Under the pieces are notes generated by a model that did no database searches, was not told the DNA's origin, and saw only the letters and a program-made list of their open reading frames with translations. This document shows, piece after piece, positions 32,695-40,253 of a stretch of DNA of 40,426 bases. Each line of letters begins with the position of its first letter. The first letter of the stretch is position 1. The stretch covers positions 1 through 40,426 of the forward strand of contig SYIM01000303.1 in the NCBI GenBank assembly GCA_005798775.1, given 5' to 3'. This stretch comes from Burkholderiales bacterium (GTDB taxonomy: Bacteria > Pseudomonadota > Gammaproteobacteria > Burkholderiales > Burkholderiaceae_E). The position numbers were made by a program, and so were the translations under genes.

Positions 32695-34020
32695 CTACTT
32701 CGTGCGCTCGTCCATCCACTGCTTGGCATGGATGAGGGAATAGGCGTAGGTGGCTCGATGGTCAGCCTGGGCGCCGGCGCTGAAGGCCTCGCCGTTGCGC
32801 TTACCGAGCACCCACTGATAATCGACGGCAAGGCGGGTCATGAAGTCGGGAACCACTTCGTCGCGCTCGCCCAAGTAGGCTCGAAGCGGCGTGCGACTGA
32901 GCCAACGGTAGGAAGCCGCTTCGTCGAGCGCCTGGATGAAAACGCCGCGACCAAGCAGCATCTGCTCGACGAATTCGGGTCGCATCATGTCACGCGGATA
33001 GGTCGGTACGCGCTTTATGAACTCATCGAAGCTGATCATGAAGTCGAAGAGAGCCCTCGCAGTCGGAAAATACTCAGGCCTCAGGGCGTCGCGGGCCGTG
33101 CCTGAAAAGCCACGATAATTTTCCATCGCAAACAGAATATTCGACAGGCCGGTAGCGCGATAGCACGCCTCGAAGGAGCGCGGATTGGTCAGGTTACGCA
33201 TCACAACGAGCCCAACGTCGACCGCGGCGGCAGCGGTAAGTGATGCCGCAACCCGAATGCCCTCTCGCTCAAGCTTACGCAACAGAATTATGGTGTTGTA
33301 GCCGCCCTGAGACCACCCCACAGTGGCCAGCGCGCGGGACCGCTTGCCCTGCTGCTCAATAAACTTCATCGCTGCCACATAGAGATCAAATGTCGAATGC
33401 TCGATACTGTCCCGCTGCCAAAATGCGTTGGGCAGCTCGGAATCGCCAAGCCCGAAGTAGTCCGCCGCGATGACCACATAGCCCTGGCCTCCAAACTGCG
33501 ACAGGATGGGGCGTGTTTCGATCGACTGCTCGGGACGCGAGGGCACGCTGTCTTTATCGAACATAGTGCCGTGCTGATAGGAAATCACTGGCAGGGCAGT
33601 GGCGAGCGTCTCGGGAATCGCCACCAGCCCCGATGCCATCACCGAACGATTACCCATCTCAGGCACGACCGACAGATATCGCAGCCGATAGAGCTTCAAT
33701 CCGTTCACCGGCGCAGCAAACCTGCCCTTGAACTGTTCGTAGCTCATGGTAGAGCCGGTAAGAAATGCCTGCAGGTCGACCTGCGCGGTCTGCGCGAGGC
33801 GCTCCTGACTATAGGTGCCGATGAGTTCGGCAGAAAATACCTGGGGTCGCTCCCCAACAGCAGAAAACGGAGCCTAGGCTGGAGCGGTAGGGGTAGCGCC
33901 CAGCATCTGCCCTTGGGCCTGCGAAATCAGCAAGGAGTTCGCGCACAGCGCCGCTGTAATGACCCATTTGTGGCCAACCAACGCGCGCAACGCGGCGAGT
34001 AATCGCGCGAACGGAGACAC
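32695..34020 (-). pseudogene. Secreted alpha/beta hydrolase (lipase-like) interrupted by an in-frame TAG
   Basis: The track shows only 32695-33747 (350 aa). Its frame continues upstream through 42 sense codons (APFSAVGERPQVFSAELIG...) to TAG at 33876-33874, then stays open through TATPTAPA-like codons back to a signal peptide, ALVGHKWVITAALCANSLLI then SQAQGQ. All three pieces are in the same frame, so a single stop codon splits leader from enzyme. GTG 34020, with GGAG upstream, would give 441 codons. The enzyme part has YQHGTMF, DYFGLGDSE, the nucleophile elbow VGWSQGGYN and a late GERDEVVPD acid region, as in secretory lipases or esterases. A pseudogene, suppressed stop or sequencing error are the options. 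Confidence 0.8.
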
Positions 34021-34396
34021 GGCGAAAGACTCCAGCAAATGACCAAGGGGCGACCGCACACATTCGACGTATCGCGGATTATCCGATAGGGTCCGGTACT
34101 CGCGGAAGGCCACGCGGCAACAACCCCGCCTGGATGCGCGATTCGAAACAAGGCGCACGCACCGCCCTCAACTGGCAACGACTCGCCGGTTGACGGCCTT
34201 CTCCACACTCCGGCAATATCAAGCGGCGAGCAAACAAACCTTATCGGTGAGGCACAATCGTGAATCGAGACTTTCATGGGGCCTCGGGGGCGGCTATCGT
34301 CGCGACCTGCACTGCGACCCGAATGGCCCGATGGCCTTCCTTGTCGCCAAGTCGTTACCCGCCGGCTGATTTTTCAAGCACAGTACCGTACGGCTA
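34021..34396 (+). other. Intergenic stretch without a recognised gene
   Basis: About 376 bases between the broken hydrolase gene and the carbamoyltransferase gene. Open frames here are short and match nothing I know. No clear sigma70 pair or terminator was seen. It forms the left border of the tailoring-gene cassette. Confidence 0.5.
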
Positions 34397-35923
34397 ATGA
34401 AGCTTCTGGCCATTGCTGTCGTCGCGCACGACGCCAACGCAGCCTATTTTGATGGTGACCGCGTTCACTACGTGAAGTTCGAACGGCCGCGACAGGAAAA
34501 GCGCTTCAGTTTTCAATCTCCCCCTGACTGGTACGCCGAGACCGAAGCGGTATTTGGGATGGACGTCTCCCAGATCGACCATATCGCGGTTACGTTTGAT
34601 CCGTCTGCACTTCCGGCTTCGGTGAGGCGTCATCTGTCGCCCGACGCGCTGCGACGCCTTGCATCGGGTCAGTCGCTCGCCGAACCGCTTGCGCCAGAGA
34701 TCTGCGCGTATCTGCGGGCGCCCTCTGCAACCTGGCTGAGCCATCATTTCTGTCATGCGCTGAGCGGCTGGATGATCGAGCCCACGCCGATTGCACTTCG
34801 ATTCGTGATCGATGGCTTAGGCGACGGAAGACCCTGGAGTGTGTACCGCGGCGGTAAGACGATCGCGGCTGGCGATATCCGTAACGGCTCGATCGGCTGG
34901 GGGATTCGCGAGGCGGGTAAGGCGCTGGGGATCAAGGCCGCGCACTTCAATGACATCGCCGGTAAGGTGATGGGGGTTCAGGCTTATGGCCGAATCGACG
35001 AAGGCTATCTCGACACGCTTCGCAAGCTCGAATTCGATCGCCTGGACGAAATCTGGTCATTACAAGGATGGTTGCGCTGGAAACATGATCCAACGATCGC
35101 CAGGCTCACGCTTCTCGACTGGGTGGCCACGGTCCACCATCGGACGGCGGAATGGTTAATCGATTTTTTCTCGAGTCATGCGCTGCCGTCCGAACCCGTT
35201 GTTTACTCTGGCGGAGTTGCGCAGAACGTTATCTGGAACTCGGCGTTGCGAAGCCACTTTCCAAACCTGTTTATCGCGCCGCATTGTTCCGATGAAGGGC
35301 TCAGCCTCGGCGCGCTCGAGTGGCTAAGACAGCGTCATGCCCTACCGCCGCTATCGTTTGCCGCCTTCCCGTTCGCCCAAGCCGATACCGATGTGCCGGC
35401 GCCCTCGGACGACACCGTCGAGGAAGTCGCGCAATTGCTCGCAGCGGGCAAGGTGATCGGCTGGTATCAGGGGCATGGCGAAATTGGCCCACGGGCGCTG
35501 GGTCATCGGTCCATTTTGATGGATCCCAGACTCGCGGATGGACGCGCCAGAATTGATCGTATCAAACGGCGCGAGCCGTTTCGGCCCTATGGCGCATCGG
35601 TACTCACTGAAGACTTCGGCCGGTATTTCGAGGGCTCGTCAGATCCCTTCATGCTCTATTCATGCAAGGTGGTTGGGCAGCCACTTCCAGCAATCCGGCA
35701 TATCGACGGCAGTTGCCGGGTGCAGCGCGTAGAGCGTAGCCCGCAGCCGTTGCGAGCGCTACTAGAGCGATTTCGAGCCCTGACAGGCTGCAGCGTTTTG
35801 CTCAACACCAGTCTGAATGTCGCGGGTAAGCCGCTCGCTGCGCACCCAAACCACGCTACGCAGCTTTTTTTGGAGTCGCCGCTCGATGCGGTCTGCGTCG
35901 GCAACGCGATTCACCGCCGCTGA
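34397..35923 (+). CDS. NodU/CmcH-family carbamoyltransferase
   Basis: Transfers a carbamoyl group from carbamoyl phosphate, through carbamoyl adenylate, to a hydroxyl of a sugar, antibiotic or lipid. The N-terminal Kae1-like domain shows the metal-binding histidines SHHFCHALSG at about 115-124, DGLGDGRPWSVY near 139, AHFNDIAGKVMGVQAYG near 182 and SGGVAQNVIWN near 274. The C-terminal YrdC-like domain shows GHGEIGPRALGHRSILMDPR near 362 and KRREPFRPYGASVL. Its 508 aa is somewhat short for the family (commonly 550 or more), but both domains are present. No good ribosome site before ATG 34397. The 3' end overlaps the convergent oxygenase gene by 13 bases. The acceptor is unknown. Confidence 0.92.
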   Translation: MKLLAIAVVAHDANAAYFDGDRVHYVKFERPRQEKRFSFQSPPDWYAETEAVFGMDVSQIDHIAVTFDPSALPASVRRHLSPDALRRLASGQSLAEPLAPEICAYLRAPSATWLSHHFCHALSGWMIEPTPIALRFVIDGLGDGRPWSVYRGGKTIAAGDIRNGSIGWGIREAGKALGIKAAHFNDIAGKVMGVQAYGRIDEGYLDTLRKLEFDRLDEIWSLQGWLRWKHDPTIARLTLLDWVATVHHRTAEWLIDFFSSHALPSEPVVYSGGVAQNVIWNSALRSHFPNLFIAPHCSDEGLSLGALEWLRQRHALPPLSFAAFPFAQADTDVPAPSDDTVEEVAQLLAAGKVIGWYQGHGEIGPRALGHRSILMDPRLADGRARIDRIKRREPFRPYGASVLTEDFGRYFEGSSDPFMLYSCKVVGQPLPAIRHIDGSCRVQRVERSPQPLRALLERFRALTGCSVLLNTSLNVAGKPLAAHPNHATQLFLESPLDAVCVGNAIHRR

Positions 35924-36453
35924 TCCGCTTGCATCGGGTTGATATCCGGGATCAGATTCAGGTTGAGCACCAGACGCGCCGAACAGTCTGTGCAGGAAGC
36001 ACCAGTGTGCCGAAGATTAGCGTTAAAGATCACCAATCGGTTGGCGGCGCTCGCAACGCGTGTCCCGTCTTCAAACAGCGTGTAGCCGTTATTGTCGTTC
36101 AGGTAATAAATCGCGGTCAGTGCATTGCGGTGCCGCGTATCGACATGAAGGCCGTACTCCAGATGGCGCGGCCGGCCCGGTGTCCGGTTGAGCTTGGCCT
36201 TGATCAGCCGCATGGGTCCGAACCAGCTTAGCACCGGCGCGATGACCGGCAGAAACGGGGAACGGTAAAGACTGCGGTTTCGCCACGCGTAGAAGCCGTG
36301 TACGAATTGCAGGTTGTCTTCAGAATCCAGCCCCGGAAACTTTCCCCGCAGGATTTCGCTTCGTTCCCATGGAAACGATTCGGACCGCACCGCCTCGAGG
36401 ATCCCTTGCAGGGCCTCGGGGCTCAACAGCGCATCAATGATTCTTAGAGTCAT
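35911..36453 (-). CDS. 2-oxoglutarate/Fe(II)-dependent oxygenase (prolyl hydroxylase-like)
   Basis: Non-haem iron hydroxylase, 180 aa. The iron triad is visible as H103-x-D105 in EYGLHVDTRHRN and H149 in NANLRHTGAS; R160 in CSARLVLNLNL would hold 2-oxoglutarate. The stretch TAIYYLNDNNGYTLFEDGTR closely resembles the small oxygenases found in cyanophages and marine bacteria. ATG 36453 is divergent from the first acetyltransferase gene, and its 3' end overlaps the carbamoyltransferase gene. One of three iron-oxygenase-like genes in this cassette. Likely reaction: hydroxylation of a peptide residue or small molecule. Substrate not indicated. Confidence 0.85.
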   Translation of the reverse strand: MTLRIIDALLSPEALQGILEAVRSESFPWERSEILRGKFPGLDSEDNLQFVHGFYAWRNRSLYRSPFLPVIAPVLSWFGPMRLIKAKLNRTPGRPRHLEYGLHVDTRHRNALTAIYYLNDNNGYTLFEDGTRVASAANRLVIFNANLRHTGASCTDCSARLVLNLNLIPDINPMQADQRR

Positions 36454-36531
36454 GAGCTTGGTGAATGCCGGTAGGGATTTAAGAAGGGCTGCGGGAATCG
36501 CCGGACGAAAAGTGCTGGGGCGGCAAATCGG

Positions 36532-36560
36532 TTGGCCAGACTCACAACGTTGGCTATAGT
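36532..36560 (+). promoter_or_regulatory. Sigma70-type promoter of acetyltransferase 1
   Basis: TTGGCC (36532-36537) and TATAGT (36555-36560) are separated by exactly 17 bases, 77 bases before the ATG at 36638. It is among the best-looking promoters in the window. It lies in the 184-base gap shared with the divergent oxygenase gene. Confidence 0.6.
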
Positions 36561-36637
36561 CTGCGCCTTAGCGCTCGCAGGGCGGGGAGTTTGGCACGCC
36601 GCACCGATGCGCTCCCATTCCGTGGCTCAAATCCCTG

Positions 36638-37456
36638 ATGAATGCACTTGTCGATTCAGTTGCCCCTGACCTGCGCGCCGTATCGGCGTGGGCGGCGCGG
36701 TTACGCCAGAGCGAGGGGGCTGAAGCGGCTTGCCTGGCACTGCAGTCGCTCTGCGAACGCTACCCAGCCAACGCCGCGCTGGCCGCGCTTTACGAGTGGA
36801 ACGACCCGCTCTGGTGGCACAGCTTCCATTTCGGAGCGATCCAGCTTGAGCGGCGGGGTCCCCAGCATTTTGATTTTGTATGGTCGGTCGTTCAGAACCG
36901 GGAGTTCGCGCGCAAGCTCAAACAGATTCCTGGTGAACTGACCCCTGCCGCCGTGCTGGACAACCTGGACCAGGACGCGATTTCACTCCTTTCCGAGCGC
37001 CACAACATCCAGTGGGTAGTTTTTCGCGGAGAGGTTCCGATCGGCCTTTCAATGTTCGTCAATATCAATTTCAGGAACCGGACGGCGGAGCAGATCATGG
37101 GTATTCTGCCGGGGTTCGATACATCGTTTTTGGTGGGCGATGCGTACTGCGCAAGTCTGCTGTTCGCGTTTAATTGCTTAGGCCTGAACAAGGTTCAGGG
37201 GCTGATTTATTCCAGCAATGAATCGATCGCACTCCAGCAGGAGCGCCTGGGTTTCCGGCGCGAGGGGCTCCTGCGCAAAGCCATCTGGGATGAGGAAACC
37301 AACCAGTACAAAGATCTGGTTCAGATTGCGCTGTTAAGAGAAGAGTTTGTCACGAACCGGGTTCTGCAGCGCCATATTCGCCGACAGCCGCACGCTCCGC
37401 TCCTCGATCGCTTCAGGAGCTTTGCCCGCCCGCCCCTGAAGCCAACTCCGGGATAA
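36638..37456 (+). CDS. GNAT-family acetyltransferase 1 (RimJ/RimL-like)
   Basis: A 272-residue protein. The C-terminal half is GNAT-like: WVVFRGEVPIGLSMFVNINF as strands, AEQIMGILPGF, DAYCASLLFAFNCLGLNKVQ as the cofactor helix, and ERLGFRREGLLRKAIWDE with YKDLVQIALLREEF, the usual RimJ/RimL ending. The first 80 residues form an extra helical region containing WNDPLWWHSFHFGAIQLERR. It is a clear paralogue of the minus-strand gene at 38932-39750, of identical length. Transferred group and acceptor unknown; N-terminal or side-chain acylation of a peptide, or a sugar amine, are possible. The last 44 bases overlap the convergent AspH-type gene. Confidence 0.8.
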   Translation: MNALVDSVAPDLRAVSAWAARLRQSEGAEAACLALQSLCERYPANAALAALYEWNDPLWWHSFHFGAIQLERRGPQHFDFVWSVVQNREFARKLKQIPGELTPAAVLDNLDQDAISLLSERHNIQWVVFRGEVPIGLSMFVNINFRNRTAEQIMGILPGFDTSFLVGDAYCASLLFAFNCLGLNKVQGLIYSSNESIALQQERLGFRREGLLRKAIWDEETNQYKDLVQIALLREEFVTNRVLQRHIRRQPHAPLLDRFRSFARPPLKPTPG

Positions 37457-38125
37457 AACGCGACAGGTAGCCCAGGGTGAGGTCGTGCGAGATGATGATG
37501 CGTTCTGACGTTCCGCGATGTAAAACCGAGTGCGGATAAGGCCCCCATCCTTGAACGCCAGGAGCTTGCCCTGTTTCCACGTGCGGGTTTCGTCCCCGAC
37601 CGTGATGCTGCAACCGGGGTCATCCTGAAGGCAAAGGTGGATGCGCAAAAATTCCGATGTCCATCCCCGATGCGGATGAATGATCGAGCCAGGAATCAGG
37701 CGGCTCACAAATACGTTTCGCAGGGCCCCTTGCTGCTCCAGCCCCGAAATCAAACCCGAAACACGTGGGAGCCTGCTGCGGAACATACGAACCAGCGGTT
37801 CGATATTCATCGACAGCTGCGACTTCGAGAGCTCGATATGCTCGCCTTGAAAGATCGACAGCGGAAATGCATCCCAGGTGTTGTCGTAGAGGCTGTCGAA
37901 ATGCGGGATCTTGTATTTCGGGTAAGGCATGAAGGGCCTGAACTTTGCAATGAAGCCCAGGATCTCCTGCCGGATAGCATCAGCCTGATTCTCGAGCTCA
38001 ACGCACCACGGCACGCGATGCAGCTCCTGGTGCCAAAAAGCCGGTTCGTTCACCGCTCGCGGCGCTTCAGGCGAGCGGGTACCCGACACCTGTCCGCTCG
38101 ACACCTTTTCATCAGGGTCAGTCAT
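37413..38125 (-). pseudogene. Aspartyl/asparaginyl beta-hydroxylase-type oxygenase with a one-base frameshift
   Basis: Fe(II)/2-oxoglutarate hydroxylase of the AspH family. From ATG 38125 the frame reads well to residue 195: IPHFDSLYDNTWDAFPLS, RLIPGSIIHPHRGWTSEFLR with the first iron His near 152, and WKQGKLLAFKDGG. The track frame then turns into nonsense. The next frame supplies the missing part, PYPHSVLHRGTSERIIISHD (second iron His and 2OG Arg) then LTLGYLSRFIPEL, ending at 37413. The break is at a run of five G on the minus strand (37546-37542); six G would restore one frame of about 238 aa. It may be a true frameshift, a slippage site or a homopolymer assembly error. Confidence 0.83.
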
Positions 38126-38256
38126 ACAGTGGATGCGCGTGAATGTGCTGTGGCCTGCCAGCTTGCCGGATGCCGCCCAGGATCGCAACCACCTGCGGTC
38201 CACCGAGGGTAGTTCACAGCGTTTCCCCTAACATCGCTTAGGAAATAGAGGTTGCC

Positions 38257-38922
38257 ATGCCGGATGCCGGTACCGTTCCGGTCATATCGTTGAACGTGCT
38301 GAGCGCGGACGAGTGCGCGCGCTGGACAGCCGAGGTTCTTTCGCTGAAGTCACACTGGACCGCTCGCGACCCGGATCTGCCGTTTTTCACGCCGGGACTT
38401 GCGGCCTACTGTGACGCTTCGCCTGAAGAAGCCAATCCACCTTATCGGGTCGACTCGTATCGTCAATGGAACAATCGGCTCCTCGTTACACACTTCGGCG
38501 GCTTGCTTGAACAGTGCTGTCAGGCGCTCGCGTCGGCGACCGGGGTACCCGCCGTATGCCCTGGGGGCCACGCCGCAATTCCCGGGTTTCACATCCACTT
38601 GCCTCATCCGGTATTCGCCAATGACATTGCCAGCCAGCACGTTGATCTTCAGTTTCAACGCATTTTTGCGGCGACTGATCCCGATCCGGGCGAAGTCCTA
38701 ACCTTTACGCTCCCGGTTTCGATGCCCACCGGCGCTGCGCTTCGGATTTGGCATTCAGACCACCAGTCTTCGGTGTATCCCTACCAGCTCGGGAAAATGA
38801 CGATTCACAGCGGGTTGAGTCTGCATCAAGCCGTGATCAACCCGCATGGCGAGCCGGTTCCGCGGATCATGCTGCAGGGGCATGGATTACGCCTTGAAGC
38901 AAAGTGGAACTTGTATTGGTGA
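38257..38922 (+). CDS. Putative 2-oxoglutarate/Fe(II)-type oxygenase
   Basis: A 221-residue cytoplasmic protein. An H-x-D pair occurs as H128/D130 in SQHVDLQF, a distal His as H190 (or H184) in MTIHSGLSLHQAV, and R203 in PRIMLQGHGL, the order of a 2OG-Fe(II) cupin. Upstream is PGFHIHLPHPVF, and between them the strands LTFTLPVSMPTGAALRIW. The N-terminal 100 residues match nothing I know. ATG 38257 is preceded by AGAGG (atAGAGGttgcc). It is divergent from the AspH-type gene (131-base gap) and ends 9 bases before the convergent second acetyltransferase. The family is less sure than for its neighbours. Confidence 0.68.
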   Translation: MPDAGTVPVISLNVLSADECARWTAEVLSLKSHWTARDPDLPFFTPGLAAYCDASPEEANPPYRVDSYRQWNNRLLVTHFGGLLEQCCQALASATGVPAVCPGGHAAIPGFHIHLPHPVFANDIASQHVDLQFQRIFAATDPDPGEVLTFTLPVSMPTGAALRIWHSDHQSSVYPYQLGKMTIHSGLSLHQAVINPHGEPVPRIMLQGHGLRLEAKWNLYW

Positions 38923-38931
38923 CGGGCTCTG

Positions 38932-39750
38932 TCAGGCATGAAATTGCTTGAGCGGCTGACGCGGCCACTCGCGATACGTGTCGAGCCTCGCGTCATGACG
39001 ACGGCGCGCATGCCTTTGGATGGTCGGGTTAAGCAGGAATTCCTCGCGCAGTATCGAAAACACAACTAGATCTTCGTAGCGTTCACCCGACTCAGCCCAG
39101 ATCTCCTGTCTCAAGCGCGCCTCCTCTGCAAAGCCGAGGCGGCTTTGTAACCGAGCCGCGTGAGGGTTTGAGGTCAGCACGCGGCTTTGCACTTTGTTCA
39201 TGCCGAGGCAGTTGAAAGCAAACAGCAGACTTGCGCAGTAAGCGTCTGCAACCGACATCGAACGATCGTGGCCCGGCAACATGCCCATGATCAGTTCTGC
39301 GATTCGATACCGAAAATTGATGTTCACCAGCATTGCAAGCCCGGCTGGAACACCCCGCCTGTAGACGACCCAATGGATAGCGTTGGTCTCAGGGATAAGA
39401 CTCTGCTCGTCGGTCGTCAGTTTTTCGAGCAGGTCTTTTGGCGTGAGCGATTCCGGCAGCTGTTTGAGCTTGGAAGAAAAGTCCCGGTCAAGAACGATAG
39501 TCCAGACGAAGTCGAAGTGTTCCGAGGTTTGCCGCTCGAGCGTCATGCCGCCGAATACGACGGGCTGCCACCACACTTCATCATGCCAATCAGAAAGCTC
39601 GGAGATGGCTGCGTGACCGGGCTGCCGCCGTACAAGAGAGATAAGCGCCTCTCGCGCCGCCTTCACACCTTTCTGGCTGCGCAAGTGGCGGAGCCAGCCG
39701 ACAAGTTCGATCGGCTCCGGCGCTAGGCGGGTTGTGATGGAGAGCGTCAC
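38932..39750 (-). CDS. GNAT-family acetyltransferase 2 (paralogue of acetyltransferase 1)
   Basis: 272 aa, the same length as the protein at 36638-37456. Shared text includes HFDFVW, KLKQ-P, VNINFR-R-AE-IMG-LPG-D, DAYCASLLFAFNCLG-NKVQ, RLGF-E--LR--IW and LREEF. The match is densest in the catalytic core and weakest in the first 40 residues. The start is GTG 39750, overlapping the stop of the small upstream gene as GTGA, so its translation is coupled to that gene. The duplication suggests two acceptors or two sites on one acceptor. Transferred group unknown. Confidence 0.8.
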   Translation of the reverse strand: MTLSITTRLAPEPIELVGWLRHLRSQKGVKAAREALISLVRRQPGHAAISELSDWHDEVWWQPVVFGGMTLERQTSEHFDFVWTIVLDRDFSSKLKQLPESLTPKDLLEKLTTDEQSLIPETNAIHWVVYRRGVPAGLAMLVNINFRYRIAELIMGMLPGHDRSMSVADAYCASLLFAFNCLGMNKVQSRVLTSNPHAARLQSRLGFAEEARLRQEIWAESGERYEDLVVFSILREEFLLNPTIQRHARRRHDARLDTYREWPRQPLKQFHA

Positions 39751-39992
39751 AACTCGGCGGGTGGCGCGGGCTTGAGCGCAGTTTCAGGCGAAAGCCCGGC
39801 AACCGTCTCTCGCAACAATGAGCGGTCGAGCCGACGCCCAACCTCGTCGCGAGCGAGCTTCAGCATGTCGGCGCGCATCATGAGCCGCTCCAGCTCCGAA
39901 TCGACAAAGGCAAGATAACGGAGATGACCTTTGGATTCTTCGCCCAGGGTATCGAGCTCGTAGGCAAGGCCATTAATTTTGATGATCGGCAT
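39747..39992 (-). CDS. Small protein, 81 aa (DUF6447-like)
   Basis: Begins MPIIKINGLAYELDTLGEES, a short beta-hairpin-like stretch, followed by a long charged helix (GHLRYLAFVDSELERLMMRA then DMLKLARDEVGRRLD) and a proline-rich tail ending KPAPPAEL. The pattern recalls a small family I know as DUF6447 from cyanobacteria and phages, typically an I-x-I-x-G-x-x-Y-x-L-x-x-L-S-x-x-A/S-K start; the number is from memory. Overlaps the second acetyltransferase by four bases. No signal peptide. It could be a regulator or scaffold of the enzymes, or the peptide they modify; neither is shown. Confidence 0.78.
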   Translation of the reverse strand: MPIIKINGLAYELDTLGEESKGHLRYLAFVDSELERLMMRADMLKLARDEVGRRLDRSLLRETVAGLSPETALKPAPPAEL

Positions 39993-40027
39993 GGTGTCGC
40001 GTACAGGCTCTTGAAAATGATGAGAAT

Positions 40028-40033
40028 AGTATA
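40028..40033 (-). promoter_or_regulatory. Candidate -10 TATACT of small protein/acetyltransferase 2 operon
   Basis: TATACT on the minus strand, five of six matches to TATAAT, lies 36 bases before the ATG at 39992. The expected -35 region (around GGTTCG) is poor, so an activator may be needed. Confidence 0.4.
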
Positions 40034-40178
40034 GTCAGCTGGAGCCTATCGAACCGCAGGAGCTCGCGGGTAGGGTAACGATGCTGCCGGCGAGATCTTG
40101 CGTGCGGGCGCAACGCCAACACTATCGCGGGTTTTTAGACTTGTCCGGTTCTGTAGCACATGAATTGTCCGCTTTTTT

Positions 40179-40235
40179 TGTTGAGGGTGGCAATCGGCGC
40201 AGGGTGTAGCCCGGAGCCGATTGCCACCCTCAACA
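40179..40235. repeat. 20-bp perfect inverted repeat at the insertion sequence end
   Basis: TGTTGAGGGTGGCAATCGGC (40179-40198) is the exact reverse complement of 40216-40235, with a 17-base loop whose GGG/CCC can extend the stem. It lies between the transposase stop codon and the outer end. The T7 run precedes the hairpin on the plus strand, so on the transposase strand an A run follows it. It is therefore not a normal Rho-independent terminator for the transposase. Confidence 0.9.
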
Positions 40236-40253
40236 GGGCGCCTGGCGGACGGC

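Noticed and set aside
33809-34063. 84-codon minus-strand ORF upstream of the hydrolase
   Set aside because: It is in a different frame from the signal peptide and enzyme; the frame through the TAG gives the family-like sequence.
40179-40235. Hairpin as a Rho-independent terminator of the transposase
   Set aside because: On the transposase strand the hairpin is followed by an A run; the T run is on its upstream side for the opposite strand.
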